From: Mactromeris polynyma
Lineage: Eukaryota > Mollusca > Bivalvia > Venerida > Mactridae
Length of the DNA stretch: 64,000 nucleotides
Assembly (NCBI GenBank): GCA_032209605.1
Contig: JASFXZ010000098.1
Location: 7,501 to 71,500 of the forward strand
Direction: 5' to 3'
A program made the translations under genes and the position numbers. Under the pieces are notes generated by a model. It was given only the letters and a program-made list of their open reading frames with translations, did not search any database and was not told where the DNA came from. This document shows positions 46,689 to 58,459 of this stretch, one piece after another. Each line of letters begins with the position of its first letter. Position 1 is the first letter of the stretch.

Positions 46689-48311
46689 TTACATTAATTG
46701 TATAAATTTGAACATATTTGGGTGATTCCGATATTCTGATGGTATATATGTTTTTCTTAAATCTTTGAATAACTTACATTCTAGTACAAAATGATATTCA
46801 TCTTCCAAAATGTTGTATTTTTGACATTTTCGTTCATTTATAGGAATGGCTATTGATTTTTCCCACCTGCCTGATTCAATACTTAATCTATGAGAAGATG
46901 TTCTAAGTCTTGTTAGAGATTGACGATTTTTTTCTGATAAATTTATCTTTAAATATGGTTGAAATTTAAAATGCGAGATGTTTTTATAGAATGAGGCTCT
47001 GCTCGATTCTTCTAATCGGTTGTGCCAATTTTGAACAAAATTGTCATTTAGTCTTTGTTTAACTAAAGACAGAAACAATTTAAAATCTCCAACCCCTTGA
47101 TTTAACCAGGAGTAATAAAATCCAAGTTCAGCCAATAAATTATTTACCCAATAGCACCAGTTTATGTTGTTTGGATTTAATTCTATGTCAAATTTCAATA
47201 AACTATAAATGATAAAAACATATTTGTTATTTGGCATCTGTATAATTTTAGTCCAATATTGAATGACCTTATATAAATGAATTGTGGTATACGATATTCT
47301 CCCTAACTCTCCATATATAAAATCGTTTTGAGTGTTCTTTTTAACTCCCAATAATGATTTGCAGAATTGTAAATGTACCCTCTCTATGGATAGATCAGTT
47401 GATATACCAAATACTTCGCTGCCATAAGTAAGAATAGGTGAAACAAGTTTGTCAAACAATTCTAACTTATGTTGAGGGGATATGTTTGTAAATTTATTTA
47501 AACATTTATTTAGTTTAAAAATTGCCTTATTCGCTTGTGTGGATAACGTATTTTGAGCCTTACTAAGCGATCCACCTGATGTAAATACAATGCCAAGATA
47601 TTTGAATGTTTTAACAATTTCAATTTCGTGACCGGCGTAATAAAAATTCAATTTATTTGGTAAGGATCCACTTTTTCTAAAAACCATTACTTTTGTTTTA
47701 TCAATATTAACTTTTAATTTCCAAACATTGCAATATTCATACAAAATATCCAAACTTCGTTGTAAGTCTTCGGCAGAATCCGCAAATAAAACAATGTCAT
47801 CTGCATAGAGCAACAAATATATATTGAACATATTAACATCGATACCTTTCATGCCATGTTTTATATATTCATCTTCCAAGTCATTAATAAACATAGAAAA
47901 TACAAATGGTGAGCAACACTCTCCCTGACGCACTCCGAGTATACATGAATATTCATCACTTAATTGGTTCAAATACTTAATTCTTGATTTTACTGAGTTA
48001 TACATAGATTTCATAATATTTAAAATATTACCCCTTAACCCCATTTGTATTAGTTTGTACCACAAATTATCTCTTACTTTGTAATCGAACGCCTTTGTAA
48101 AATCAACGAAATCTGTAAAGAGTTTCTTCCCTTGCCAAATGACATGCTTGATTAACCCGTGCAGGACAAAAATATTATCTTCTGTGCTCATTTTCGCTCT
48201 AAACCCTGCCTGAGCCTCTACATAAACATTATATTTTTCGGCCCATTCGATTAATCTGTTATTTATTACTCGGGTGAATAATTTGCCTAGACAACTTAAT
48301 AGCGTTATGCC
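46689..48311 (-). pseudogene. Nested LINE: RT catalytic domain and C-terminus
   Basis: Continues in frame immediately after the TGA at 48,312. From the first Met (48,191), 500 codons are open. Motif A is FTDFVDFTKAFD (25-36) with its aspartates, then GVRQGECCSPFVFSMFINDL (86-105) and the active site YADD (129-132), then KLKVNIDKTKVMVF, FKYLGIVF and a long C-terminal region ending with RKCQKYNILEDEYHFVLECK, a zinc-like C..C..H..C remnant. All RT active-site residues are intact; only the upstream stop, frameshift and truncation disable it. The clade was not determined with confidence (a CR1/Jockey-superfamily or related element). Confidence 0.88.
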
Positions 48312-49805
48312 TCAATAATTTTCAACATTATTTACACTACCCTTTTTATGCAATGGTATGACGTAACCTTCAGTCCACTTTTCTGGAAAATATCCATTTA
48401 TACAGATTTTATTAAATAACTTAAGTAGAACAGGCATAAGGATTTGTTTACCAACAATTAAAAATTCATTAAGCAATAAATCAGGACCACCGCTTCTATT
48501 TCCATTTAATTGCGAAATTGCCTTGTTTAACTCGAAAATAGATATGTCTGAATTTAGTTCTGCGAACATTATATCGAATTCCCCTTGTTCGTATCTTTCA
48601 TTAAAATATAAAATGTCTTCGTCTGGTGTGAAAAATCTATCGTCAGGATTATTAACGGCCTTAAAATAATCTTCGAATGATGATAATGGTATATCACTTG
48701 ATTTAATACCTGCAGATTGCTTAAGTAGTTTCCAGTATAGTCGTGCATTTTCAAATCTAGCGTTCAAAAGTGTGTCAGTTTTATTTTTATCGTAAGTATA
48801 TCTAGCTTTTCTTAACACATTCTTATAATCGCTTCTTGCACTAACCATATTTTTTCTATTACAATATGTTGGGTTAGTAAGATAAACATCTAACATGGGG
48901 AAAAAATAGACTCTCTTTTCAAAGCATTCATCGTTAAACCACGGATGCTTGTTTTCGTGAGTGTTTTTCTTAGGACCGACATGTTTTGTAAAAGGATCGG
49001 CTGCTGCACATATAATTTCATTCAGATTATGAATGCAATTATCTATGTCATGTTTTGATTGGCAAGAATCTAAACCTTCTTGCAAATTAGTTAATAAAGT
49101 CATATTTTCTTGATTAGTTAGGTTTTGGAGGTAAAGAGACTTTTTAGTATTGTCCCACTTAAATGCTGAGTCTATTTTTTCGTAATCAATTGGTGTATTA
49201 CTATCGCATTCATCATTAAATTCATTTTTATTGAAAGTAAGAGTACACGTCATTAAACAATGATCAGTTAAAATATTAGGATAATGTATTTTAAACGAAC
49301 AGATTTTGTCAAATAAACAATCTTTACAAAGCATATAGTCTATCACACTACTACCTCGATTATTTACAAATGTATATCGACCTAACTGTTTATCATCACA
49401 AAGTCTTCCATTTACTATTCTGAAACCTGTTTGTTTACAAAAATCTAACAATAGTCTGCCGTTACAATACGTGACCTTTATCTTGAGATATTCGTTGTAA
49501 TATAATATCACTCTCGTAGTCATCAGGTAGAATTTCCATATTATCAAAATCATCATATAGTACAAAATCAGCTAGTTCAGAAGTTCTGCTATTAAAATCA
49601 CCAAAAAAACATATATTTGCATTATCATTACAACTATTTTCTACAGAAACAAGTGATTGCATCAATCTGTCAAAAATATTGTTTTCAACCATTGACTGTC
49701 TACTACTGTCACTCGGTAAGACATAACACAAACCAATATATAAATCTTTATCACAACATAACTTGTCTTTCGATAGTTTTATCCAAACAATATCGTCTTC
49801 GTTAG
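48312..49805 (-). pseudogene. Nested LINE: APE-type endonuclease and N-terminal RT region
   Basis: Two frames joined by a frameshift near 49,480. The first (49,805-49,462) has the endonuclease motif FFGDFNSRT; the second (49,565-48,312) has GRYTFVNNRGSSVIDYM and LTDHCLM, the S-x-I-D and (S/T)-D-H elements of APE endonucleases. These are followed by the linker and RT palm start (NGNRSGGPDLLLNEFLIVG, WTEGYVIPLHKKGSVNNVEN). The catalytic N-terminus of the endonuclease is missing by truncation. A TGA at 48,312-48,314 interrupts the RT just after the VENY segment. Confidence 0.88.
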
Positions 49806-49818
49806 AAAGAAATTATAA

Positions 49819-50932
49819 TATAATTATATATTCTAGAGAGTTTGTTGTAATGTTTATGCCGTTTTCTGAAAATATTTTTATTATCCTTTCCAAGAATGAT
49901 TCCATATAGGGACATGTTATAAAAAGGTGATTTAAGTTTTCTAAAGCTCCACAGTGTATGCAGTTTGGGGAAGTGAATATTTTCCATTTGTAAAGGTTTT
50001 CATTTGTGGCAATTATGTTATGTATCATTTTATATTTAAATTGTTTGACGCGATTGTCAACAAGTGCTTTGTTTATGGAATAGTAGTAGCTGTGCCAATT
50101 GATCTTTTTATTAAAGCTTGATTCCCATTTTTTTGTAGATAGGGAGTTTCAAATTTTCCTTTTATAAATTCTTGATAGTATTCTTTACTTTTTATTAATT
50201 TTGGGTTAGTTTTGTCACTTGAGTTTAATTTAGTTTTAGTGAAAGTTTGTAATGATTGTGCTGTTTTGATTTCGGGTTTCCATTCTGAGAATATTGCTTT
50301 TTTAATAGTTTCACTTTCAGAGATCCAGTTAGTTTTATTTTTAAGCTTTTCATAGATTATGCGTTCGCTTATTTTGCCGTTGAAATCAATTAAGTCGTTA
50401 ACAAATATCAAATCGGAATTTATCCAAGAGTTAAATATAAGACATTTTCCTTTAAATTTGATATACTTATTACCCCATATAACATGGTTTCTTATTGCAT
50501 AGAAAGATGTTGGTTCTGGTTTAGGTGAAAGGTTGTTGTATTCCATCCATGTATTTATAGTATTCAAATAAAAAGGAGGCAATGGTATTTTTACGTTTGG
50601 GATCTATTTTAAGTTAGTCACGTTCATGTCAAATATTAATAAGTTTTTACCAAATTGTTCAAAAATAAACATGGAATGATCTTCCAGTTTGCATTATTAG
50701 GTGATCTCAAGTTTTGGATCCATTTTAGTTTAAGGGACTTTGAATAACTGTCTATATCAACCATATTTAAACCTCCATCAAATTTATTTCCTATTAGTGT
50801 CGTTCTTTTTATGTTTTCACGTTTATTGCTCCAAAGAAAAGTAGAGACTAGTTTAGTAATAGTTTGTACGATATGCTTTGGAGTGGTCATAGATTGCATT
50901 AAGTATGTCAATTTGGGAAGGATTCGGCTTTT
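49819..50932 (-). pseudogene. Outer LINE, post-RT coding region
   Basis: Three frames on - (50,911-50,636; 50,582-50,073; 50,028-49,819), separated by frameshifts or stops near 50,610 and 50,050. Together they form the post-RT region of an L1/Tx1-like ORF2, including the CxxC..HxxxxC motif. The frame runs into the nested LINE at 49,819. Confidence 0.8.
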
Positions 50933-50965
50933 TGTATTGTATTGTATTGTATTGTACTGTATTTG
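50933..50965. repeat. (GTATT)n microsatellite at LINE 5' edge
   Basis: About six TATTG units at the truncated 5' end of the outer LINE. Confidence 0.8.
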
Positions 50966-52127
50966 TCTTCTTCTTAATGGCGGAACACAATGTAGTCTAA
51001 ATATATAATAGACGAACCGTAAACTATAATATAAGTCGAATTTATTTACGTATTAGATGGAAGGTGCTCTCGATTTAATCGACACGTTTCTATGTTTAAT
51101 TGATGTAAACATACATTGTACATACAATTAATCAGCCAATTGAAACTGTGTACAAGTATTTAATGTTCTTGTACCAAATATATTCATTTAAGCACTCATG
51201 TTTACAACATGAGGAAACCCTAAATTGTACAATATAATTGACCACAAACCACCTTTCAGCGCGCATATTTCATATTGTTCTAAAACTAAAAAAATGGTGA
51301 CATATAATTCTACACAGGGTTATGGAAGTATAATTGCCAATTTGGACTACCAACACTCATATAACAAACACTTACTGCTTTTAACACCAAGATATTTTTG
51401 GTAGGTGAATATCAACGAATTATGGGTTTCAGTATATAACATCTACAACAATAACGGTTCATGAAATGTGAAATAAAAGGTTATGATGGACATAGGATTA
51501 ACGCAAGCGCTGCACCTCCTTTCGATCGCTTGTTCTCCTGCCCTCGAGCTTTTTCACATAACAAAATTTGAGCAAAACTCATTTCTCTTACCGAAGTATC
51601 CAACACATTGAATGAAAGAGTACCGAACGGTTATGGGTTGAGTCATAGGCACCGTATATTTGGCTATATTGGTGGAAGTTTATAAAATACAAACCGAATA
51701 TGACATTTTCGAAATTTCTGACACTGACTTGCGGAAGTCGTAAAAGTTCTAGCGCCACACAGGAATCAATTTACAAACTAAGACTGGGTTCTGCATCAAG
51801 AACAAGTATTTAAAAATGGTATAGCATTGCCCGATTTTTGAAAAACAGTTACTGCTTTTTATACAAATAAAAAATATACGACAACACACACCTTTGACTA
51901 ACCGAAACTACTCCCGCGCTGCATATCGGAAAACTCGTTCGCCTTGCTTCTCAATTTGGAGGAAAAGCGCGTGTTTGGAGGGCGTGTATTGACACCAAAT
52001 GTGCAAATAAAGTAACACATTCCTTTGCCCACTGCCTAGATCTACCCCCTTTAAAGCTAATTAACGTTGCAAAATTAATGTAAACAAATGTACTTCATGC
52101 AGCCTACTTAATTGTTAATCTGCACCC
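50966..52127. other. Single-copy AT-rich sequence
   Basis: No gene, RNA or array was recognised. Confidence 0.4.
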
Positions 52128-53178
52128 TATTCTATGCTCAGAAAATCCGCATCCTATTCTATGCTCAGACAATCCGCATCCTATTCTATGCTCAGACAAC
52201 TAGCATCCTATTCTATGCTCAGACAACTAGCATCCTATTCTATGCTCAGACAACTAGCATCCTATTCTATGCTCAGACAACTAGCATCCTATTCTATGCT
52301 CAGACAACTAGCATCCTATTCTATGCTCATACAACTAGCATCCTATTCTATGCTCAGACAACAAGCATCCTATTCTATGCTCAGACAATCCGCACCCTAT
52401 TATATGCTCAGACAATCCGCACCCTATTATATGCTCAGACAACTAGCATCCTATTCTATGCTCATACAGCTAGCATCCTATTCTATGCTCAGACAACTAG
52501 CATCCTATTCTATGCTCAGACAATCCGCACCCTATTATATGCTCAGACAACTAGCATCCTATTCTATGCTCAGACCACTAGCATCCTATTCTATGATCAG
52601 ACAACTAGCATCATATTCTATGCTCAGACAATCCGCACCCTATTCTATGCTCAGGCAACTAGCATCCTATTCTATGCCCAGAATACTAGCATCCTATTCT
52701 TTGCTCAGACAATCCGCACCCTATTATATGCTCAGACAACTAGCATCCTATTCTATGCCCAGACAACTAGCATCCTATTCTTTGCTCAGACAACTAGCAT
52801 CCTATTCTATGCCCAGACAACTAGCATCCTATTCTATGCTCAGACAACTAGCATCCTATTCTATGCCCAGACAACAAGCATCCTATTCTATGCCCAGACA
52901 ACTAGCATCCTATTCTATGCCCAGACAACTAGCATCCTATTCTATGCTCAGACAACTAGCATCCTATTCTATGCTCATACAACTAGCATCCTATTCTATG
53001 CTCAGACAACTAGCATCCTATTCTATGCTCATACAACTAGCATCCTATTCTATGCTCAGACAACTAGCATCCTATTCTTTGCTCAGACAATCCGCACCCT
53101 ATTATATGCTCAGACAACTAGCATCCTATTCTATGCTCAGACAACAAGCATCCTATTCTATGCTCAAACAACAAGTAT
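52128..53178 (+). repeat. 27-bp minisatellite (CAACTAGCATCCTATTCTATGCTCAGA), ~39 units
   Basis: Perfectly phased 27-bp units, with variants CAATCCGCACCCTATTATATGCTCAGA and ..TTTGCTCAGA or ..TATGCCCAGA. As 27 is divisible by 3, two frames stay open over the whole array with 9-residue repeats: (TSILFYAQT)n, 357 codons from 52,112, and (ASYSMLRQL)n, 368 codons from 52,134. Substitutions hit all codon positions, and both frames are open at once, so I favour non-coding. Confidence 0.93.
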
Positions 53179-53899
53179 CCTATAAGAGACAAGTAAAATT
53201 AAACATGTTCACTCATTTCAAGAGCCATGTAGGTATGTAGAATTGTTCCTACTTTCCGTGTGCTTGCTGGCGACAAATAACAATTGTTTTTAGACAGAAA
53301 AGTATATCAAACATCCATTATAGTTAATGCACGGGTGCAATTTATTACTTAACTTGACTTGGATCGGTCCTGATAGTTCATGCACTAGTTTGCGGTCACT
53401 CTAACAGCAATATAAGAACTTGTCAAGCGCAATATTTGTCAAAATTATACCCGTACAAAGAACTGTTTGAGGGGATCAGTGTGTACACTCAATAAATGGT
53501 ATTTTTACTAATTTTGAATCGATGGTATATGACTGAAATTGAAACAATATGATGTTGAATGATCAGCGTGATATATATTGATTTCTTTCTACTTATTGTA
53601 ATTTTCAATCCGCGCAATATTTCATATTTGATACCGTAGGTCATGTAGATTAATCAAGTTGATTGTTTAATAACACTCCTTGAAGTACCAAATTAATTAG
53701 AAGACGAGAGATAGATATTGTTTGACATAGACGATAGACGAACTTTTGATAATCTTAAATATCATTGTGATGCGGGAAGTACTAGTTGATCGGATATAAT
53801 CTCTAATAAGGCCGTAACCAACACATTTCAACTATCATTTTCGTCCATATAGTCGTGCTGGCTACGTCGTCATCACTATCGGAATGTAATACCGGTAAC
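53179..53899. other. Likely promoter/5' flank of the secreted-protein gene
   Basis: Single-copy AT-rich sequence with no repeat. No clear TATA box could be fixed in the ~150 bases before the ATG at 53,900. Confidence 0.35.
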
Positions 53900-53948
53900 A
53901 TGGAAGTACGGTCCTTTCTTGTCTTTGTTGTGATATCTGTGCTCTCTG
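53900..53948 (+). CDS. Candidate first coding exon: signal peptide
   Basis: ATG in good context (GGTAACATGG) opens MEVRSFLVFVVISVLS: a short charged start and a hydrophobic core, as in a signal peptide. The exon ends after one base of the next codon at a strong donor (CTCTCTG|GTAAGT), that is phase 1, the usual phase for signal-peptide exons. The next acceptor with the same phase and a good pyrimidine tract is at 60,268. Joining them makes a cleavage-like LSA/EKQ sequence. Too short to identify a family; the call rests on splice signals and phase. Confidence 0.5.
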
Positions 53949-55899
53949 GTAAGTCTCATTTTATTTCTTTTCGAATTAATCGTTAATTTGATAAACAATA
54001 TCACAAGATATAAATATTTACCTAAATATGAAAAAAACAGCAGTTTGTACCCAAGTCAGAGATGATTTTTCCTACCACTAATACACGGGAGTTGTTTTAT
54101 TTTACCTAAAGATCACGTGTGACTGTTTGTCTACATCGACAAATCGACGGGAAGGGTGCGAGAGACCTAAACGCATTATACTGATCAATTTCGAATTTCT
54201 GATTGATTCAACAAAAACTTAAGTTAAACCAAGTTAATTTTCAATTATTTATTTCACCCGTACATTACGCTCAACAAGATAATCAACTGTAAACTGTCAA
54301 CAGTCCACATTGCAGTTAATCGACTACAAGGCGGGGCGAATACATACAAGACTCCAAATGTTTACCAAATACGTGTGTTTCCATTTTTCAAAATGACACC
54401 CATCTTAACCATAAGCTTATACAGATGAGAAGTCGTCACACGGTAACTCTTGTAACCGTTCCGTATAACGATCTTCCTTTGTAAGTTGATCAATACAATC
54501 ACTGCAGTAAACAATAGAAACTTATATTTGGGAAATTAGAGATGTTCTGAATAATATGTATTGGAACAGTGTCTACATCATCCGGTCGGCTTACTGAAGG
54601 TCGGTTGTTCCACCACCCAAGTATCCGCATGGGGGTCTAACATCCATTAAAATAGCTGGAATAGTCATTACATCCAAGTTGTTTGGACTTCAAGCCGCAA
54701 TACAAAACATTCCCCATACACTTCTGTGTAAAACTAGGCGTGGAGCTCTAAACCAGAAGTTTATTATGGTGAACATGAATGTGTTAGTCATGTTAAGTAC
54801 ATTGATGGTGGACAGAGTTATGAAACGGACATCTCGGAACGACAACAGACGGACATCTCGGAACGACAACAGACGGATAGACGGTCGGACACCGTGTGTG
54901 TACGCCACACCTCGGGACAAATTGTACTGATTTAACCAATATTATACAATTTGTCACGATGCTTATTACTGTAAATATGATTATTGCTGCTTCGTAAAAA
55001 ATATTTTCAGTGTTCAATGCGCAAAAAAATATATCTACAATATTGTGTAATAATAATCCTATTGGCTCTTTAATTTCCGTAAACTGATAAAATGTTTCCT
55101 AATGATGTTTCGAACAATAGGCTTTGACTTTGGTTAAGTGCAAGTTTAATCTATTGAAGTAAACGTATCCTGTTTATGAGCAATAAAACAATATAAGAAC
55201 TGTTAGTTCATATTTGGTGTTTATTAAACAAAATGTCTATCAATGTAAACAAAAACAACATCGTTCATTTTATACCAAATTCTGTACAAAGATCCAAGGA
55301 ATATATATATTTACATTAATGTAATTTTAAACGAGTATCTTGACTATTCCATGAATGCTACAATGGTCGCTCTGATTGCTAGACGAGCCCTTGGACTTCA
55401 CATTGCCAAAAAAACTTATAAAAACTTCCGTGATTTGTAGCACATGATGTTTACAAAAACAAATGTATTACAAATTGTTGTACATGTATTACAATCTTTG
55501 GCTATGCTGTTTTCTTGTATTAATGCAGTGCACCCCAAGACAATGAGATTTTTCCTGGGAACGGGACAGTACACGCAAATTACAGCTGTACAAGTGCATG
55601 AGGGTTGGAATATTGAACAAAGGAACGCTATATGTGTAATCACTGGAATCGTTGTCTGTACTACCACGGTCATAGAATCAATAAGAACATATATTACTGC
55701 GGGTTAAGCAAAGGTTGTCATAATTGTAAAAGTTGGACACACTTTTTTAAACAAAAGTTAACTCCTCGTTGTTTACGAAATTATGTTCAGGTTCCATTTT
55801 CACATTAACAGTTGCAAAATGATATCACAAATGTAATCATGAATCGTATATCACACACACATGGCATAACGAGTTAGTTCAGACTGTCTGGACCAACTG
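53949..55899. other. Intron-like sequence; small 24-bp duplication at 54,827-54,882
   Basis: Begins with the donor of the signal exon. AT-rich; contains GGACATCTCGGAACGACAACAGAC twice in tandem near 54,830. At 55,532-55,702 an open stretch follows a plausible acceptor but reads sensibly only in mixed frames, so it was not called. Confidence 0.4.
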
Positions 55900-56220
55900 G
55901 TACAGGTCGGAACAAACTTAAATCTTATAAAATATTTAAGAAGATTTATCAGGTAGAACAGTACTGTAAGTTTCACATGTCGTGTCTGCTGGGTTATGTT
56001 TCACATGTCGTATCTACTGGCCACGTTCAGATTTGGTGTTCCTCCTGTAAGTCTAGAAACTGGCCGATACGAAAACATACCAGAAGAAGAACGAATCTGA
56101 CCGTTTTGCAAAAATGGCGTAGAAAATAAAACGCGTGTGTTGTTAGAGAGTCACATATATGAATCTGACAGAGCCGCACTGATTAACAACGCTACTTCTG
56201 CAAACGGTAAGATATATTAA
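55900..56220 (+). pseudogene. LINE C-terminal fragment, + strand
   Basis: In + frames, LKSYKIFKKIYQVEQYC is followed by FRFGVPPVSLETGRYENIPE, then PFCKNGVENKTRVLLESHIY and ESDRAALINN. This order is the typical C-terminal zinc-like region of invertebrate LINEs, in which ETGRY..ERxCxFC..VE.E.H is conserved. Stops and a frame change mark it as dead. The orientation is opposite to the LINE fragments that follow. Confidence 0.6.
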
Positions 56221-56703
56221 GCAACACAGAAAAGTTTCATTTTGTATTTACACCCACTGATATGATTGAATTTTAGCAAAGACCTGTTCTAGCATCCTGA
56301 AAGAAGTAAATGAGTGTATTCAAATAGTGCACAACTGTAATACATGTATTTTATCGAAATTTTAAACTGATTACTGATAAAAATCTCAGAAATAGTTTAA
56401 CGATAATGTAGTGTTAATGTACATATGTATAATGTGAATAATAATGTGTTCAGGTAATTATTGGCATTATTGTATGAGAACACATGCTATTGGTGTTAAT
56501 CGTAACATTTCAGACCTGGTCTGAACGGATACTTGTATAAGGCCAATTCTTAAATTGGTGAAAAAGTCTATCTCTTTGTTTCAGTTTTTATTACCCAGTA
56601 ACTTTTATGGCAGTTTTTAAAACACATAACTAAACGGTGGAATTAAACAGTTTGCATGTCTCTCGACTGATGTACGGAGTTTGATATGTGATAATTGATA
56701 CTA

Positions 56704-57382
56704 TTATATTCTTTGTCTCGTTTGAACAAAGTTATGTAATACATGAATAAGTGAGTATTTGCACAGAATCCGATATATGTCTGGAATAAAGCTTAATACC
56801 TGTCTATCCCCATTACAAAAGCTCGCTAGACGATGGATAGATATATATTTTGATAGAAACTTACAAGGTAATCTGCATAATTGACCAAATTTCTCATAGT
56901 CAATCACTGTTTCCATACTTACCATGTCAACAGAACGTTGGATGTGTTTTGAACAGCCTCTGTGAGCTTTTTCGAGCCGTCTTATGTCTTCCCGGGAGTA
57001 AGAGTTCCACAGCTCACAATGCCCTAGTCTGGACAACCGTATTGTAGATAGTACTAAAGGTAACCGGACTAATACATATGCTGTAGTATGTTGCTCGTAG
57101 TTTACCACATGCTTCCCTGATGTTTTCTTTCGATGAAAGATGATTGTCACAGTTAACTCCTAAATGACTGTTTTTATTACTTTCTGTTATTGGATAAGGA
57201 CCCATGGAAAAAGTTCTGTCTGATTTTACAAATTTCGGTTCGTTGAAGACTACAACTTCACATTTCTTGGCGTTGTAAAAGTATCGCCATTTACGCGAAT
57301 ACTCCCAGCAAATATCAATCATACGGTACATACCGGCTTTGAAGAATGATTCTAACACCATGTCATCTGCAACAGTAGGAGG
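56704..57382 (-). pseudogene. LINE RT fragment beginning at the catalytic VADD motif
   Basis: On - it starts with PPTVADDMVLES (57,380 downward), then CWEYSRKWRYFYNAKKCEVV, NSHLGVNCD and KLRATYYSI, and, after a frameshift near 57,010-57,060, LWNSYSREDIRRLEKAHRGC. These are the RT region from motif C onward and the start of the post-RT domain. The upstream part is missing and the reading frame is broken, so it is a 5'-truncated relic. Confidence 0.75.
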
Positions 57383-57619
57383 GCATTTAATTTAAAAGAT
57401 TTAAAAGTATCACAAGAAAATAAATATATCACAAAATGCCACATACCTAATAACATTATCACAAGACGATTTACAATGAAAGACATTACATTCTTGTTAA
57501 AGGGTCACAGATTACTGCATTTCATTACATACAATCTAATTCAAACATATTAGATTAAGATAATAACATAAATTATGCACACAAATATCATACTTCTACG
57601 TGAATAAGACACAATGTCA

Positions 57620-57970
57620 GGCGAGACAATTTAAAAACCCTCCCTACCGAAATGTATGAAATAATCAGGGATATTAACATCCTTAAAAGTCGAAAGAGTT
57701 TTGACGTTCACAATACAATGGGGTAATCTTTTCCACAGAGAACATCCCATATAACAAAACTACTTTGATCCAAAAGTTTGATATTTGGAACAGCAAATGC
57801 AACTTTTTAACTGTGTGGCTTAAAAAGTACATTAACTGTTCTGTTCAATGATTCGAAGTATAGTTCTAAACTCATGAAGATATCCAAATATTGATCTCAT
57901 TCAGGTGCTGTGGTTGTAAGAATACTTTCATCAGTTTGAAGGATGTGGATATTTTATAAAACACAAAAAC
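57620..57970 (-). pseudogene. LINE extreme C-terminus relic
   Basis: On -, in two frames, AVPNIKLLDQSSFVIWDV then LWKRLPHCIVNVKTLSTFKD and VNIPDYFIHF. This is the WN-LP..vv...s..FK pattern that ends many Jockey/CR1-type ORF2 proteins. Frameshifted and short. Confidence 0.5.
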
Positions 57971-58459
57971 GCGGACAAATAGCAGTACTGAAATATAAAG
58001 TCAATGTTGAAAGCTATACCGTTACGCAATAAATTTAATTCTGTCGGTGGTATTTTCTAGATAATATATGTGACTGATAACATTGTTTCCACACATTGTC
58101 AGAAGCCATCTAGATTGTTTGCAATCCTTACCGTGATCATTACACTTTCCTTATTATTCATGAAGTTCACAAAGTGACTACTTGAGGGACGTGGACGTTT
58201 ATCAATCTGTTCGTCCTGTATTGTTAATTCAATTACCAGATAATTAGACAATAGAATCAATCAAGATCATCAACGATACGATCAACAATGTACGTGTATT
58301 GATAATTATCTCAAACTCACAATTTCCAGATTTCCGTTTTGTTCTTGGCCAACCGGAATGTATCAGTTCAACGGAATTCCGTGACGAAATCTGTCAATTT
58401 AATGCTTTAAGATTTCTGTCAAAAAGGTTCATTGCATAAATGTTATGCCAGAGACGAAG
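57971..58459. other. Single-copy sequence, intron-like
   Basis: No feature recognised. Confidence 0.35.

Larger units (their letters stand above)
46433..49818 (-). mobile_element. Nested LINE, 5'-truncated (endonuclease and RT), inserted into the outer LINE
   Basis: The element begins inside its endonuclease (NEDDIVWIKLSKDK near 49,800), runs through RT and C-terminal regions to a stop at 46,689, and ends with a 3' UTR and an AAATAAATA(TA)n tail. The target sequence ATATAATTATA flanks it at 46,422-46,432 and 49,819-49,829. 5' truncation, target duplication and tail are the signature of target-primed reverse transcription. Confidence 0.92.
45785..50932 (-). mobile_element. Outer LINE (L1/Tx1-like), 5'-truncated, split by a nested LINE
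   Basis: Two pieces on -: 50,932-49,819 and 46,432-45,785. The right piece carries post-RT motifs (FLWSNKRENIKRTTLIGNKF with DGGLNMVDIDSYSKSLKLKW, about 50,850-50,720) and a C-terminal zinc-like motif CIHCGALENLNHLFITCPY (about 49,960), as in L1/Tx1-type elements. The left piece continues the same reading frame exactly across the target duplication and ends at 46,185. Then come a 3' UTR, an AATAAA signal (45,832-45,837) and an A-rich tail. EN and catalytic RT regions are missing, so the original insertion was 5'-truncated. (TATTG)n-like tracts at both outer edges may be the target duplication. Confidence 0.85.

Noticed and set aside
54679..55017. Overlapping frames of 70-83 codons on both strands
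   Set aside because: Short, mutually antisense, partly built on a tandem 24-bp duplication.
55532..55702. Possible exon (acceptor TTCTTGTATTAATGCAG, then text resembling a sushi/CCP domain)
   Set aside because: The domain-like residues appear only if frames are mixed (stops in the NGTVHANYSC frame), and the donor is weak; perhaps a decayed exon.
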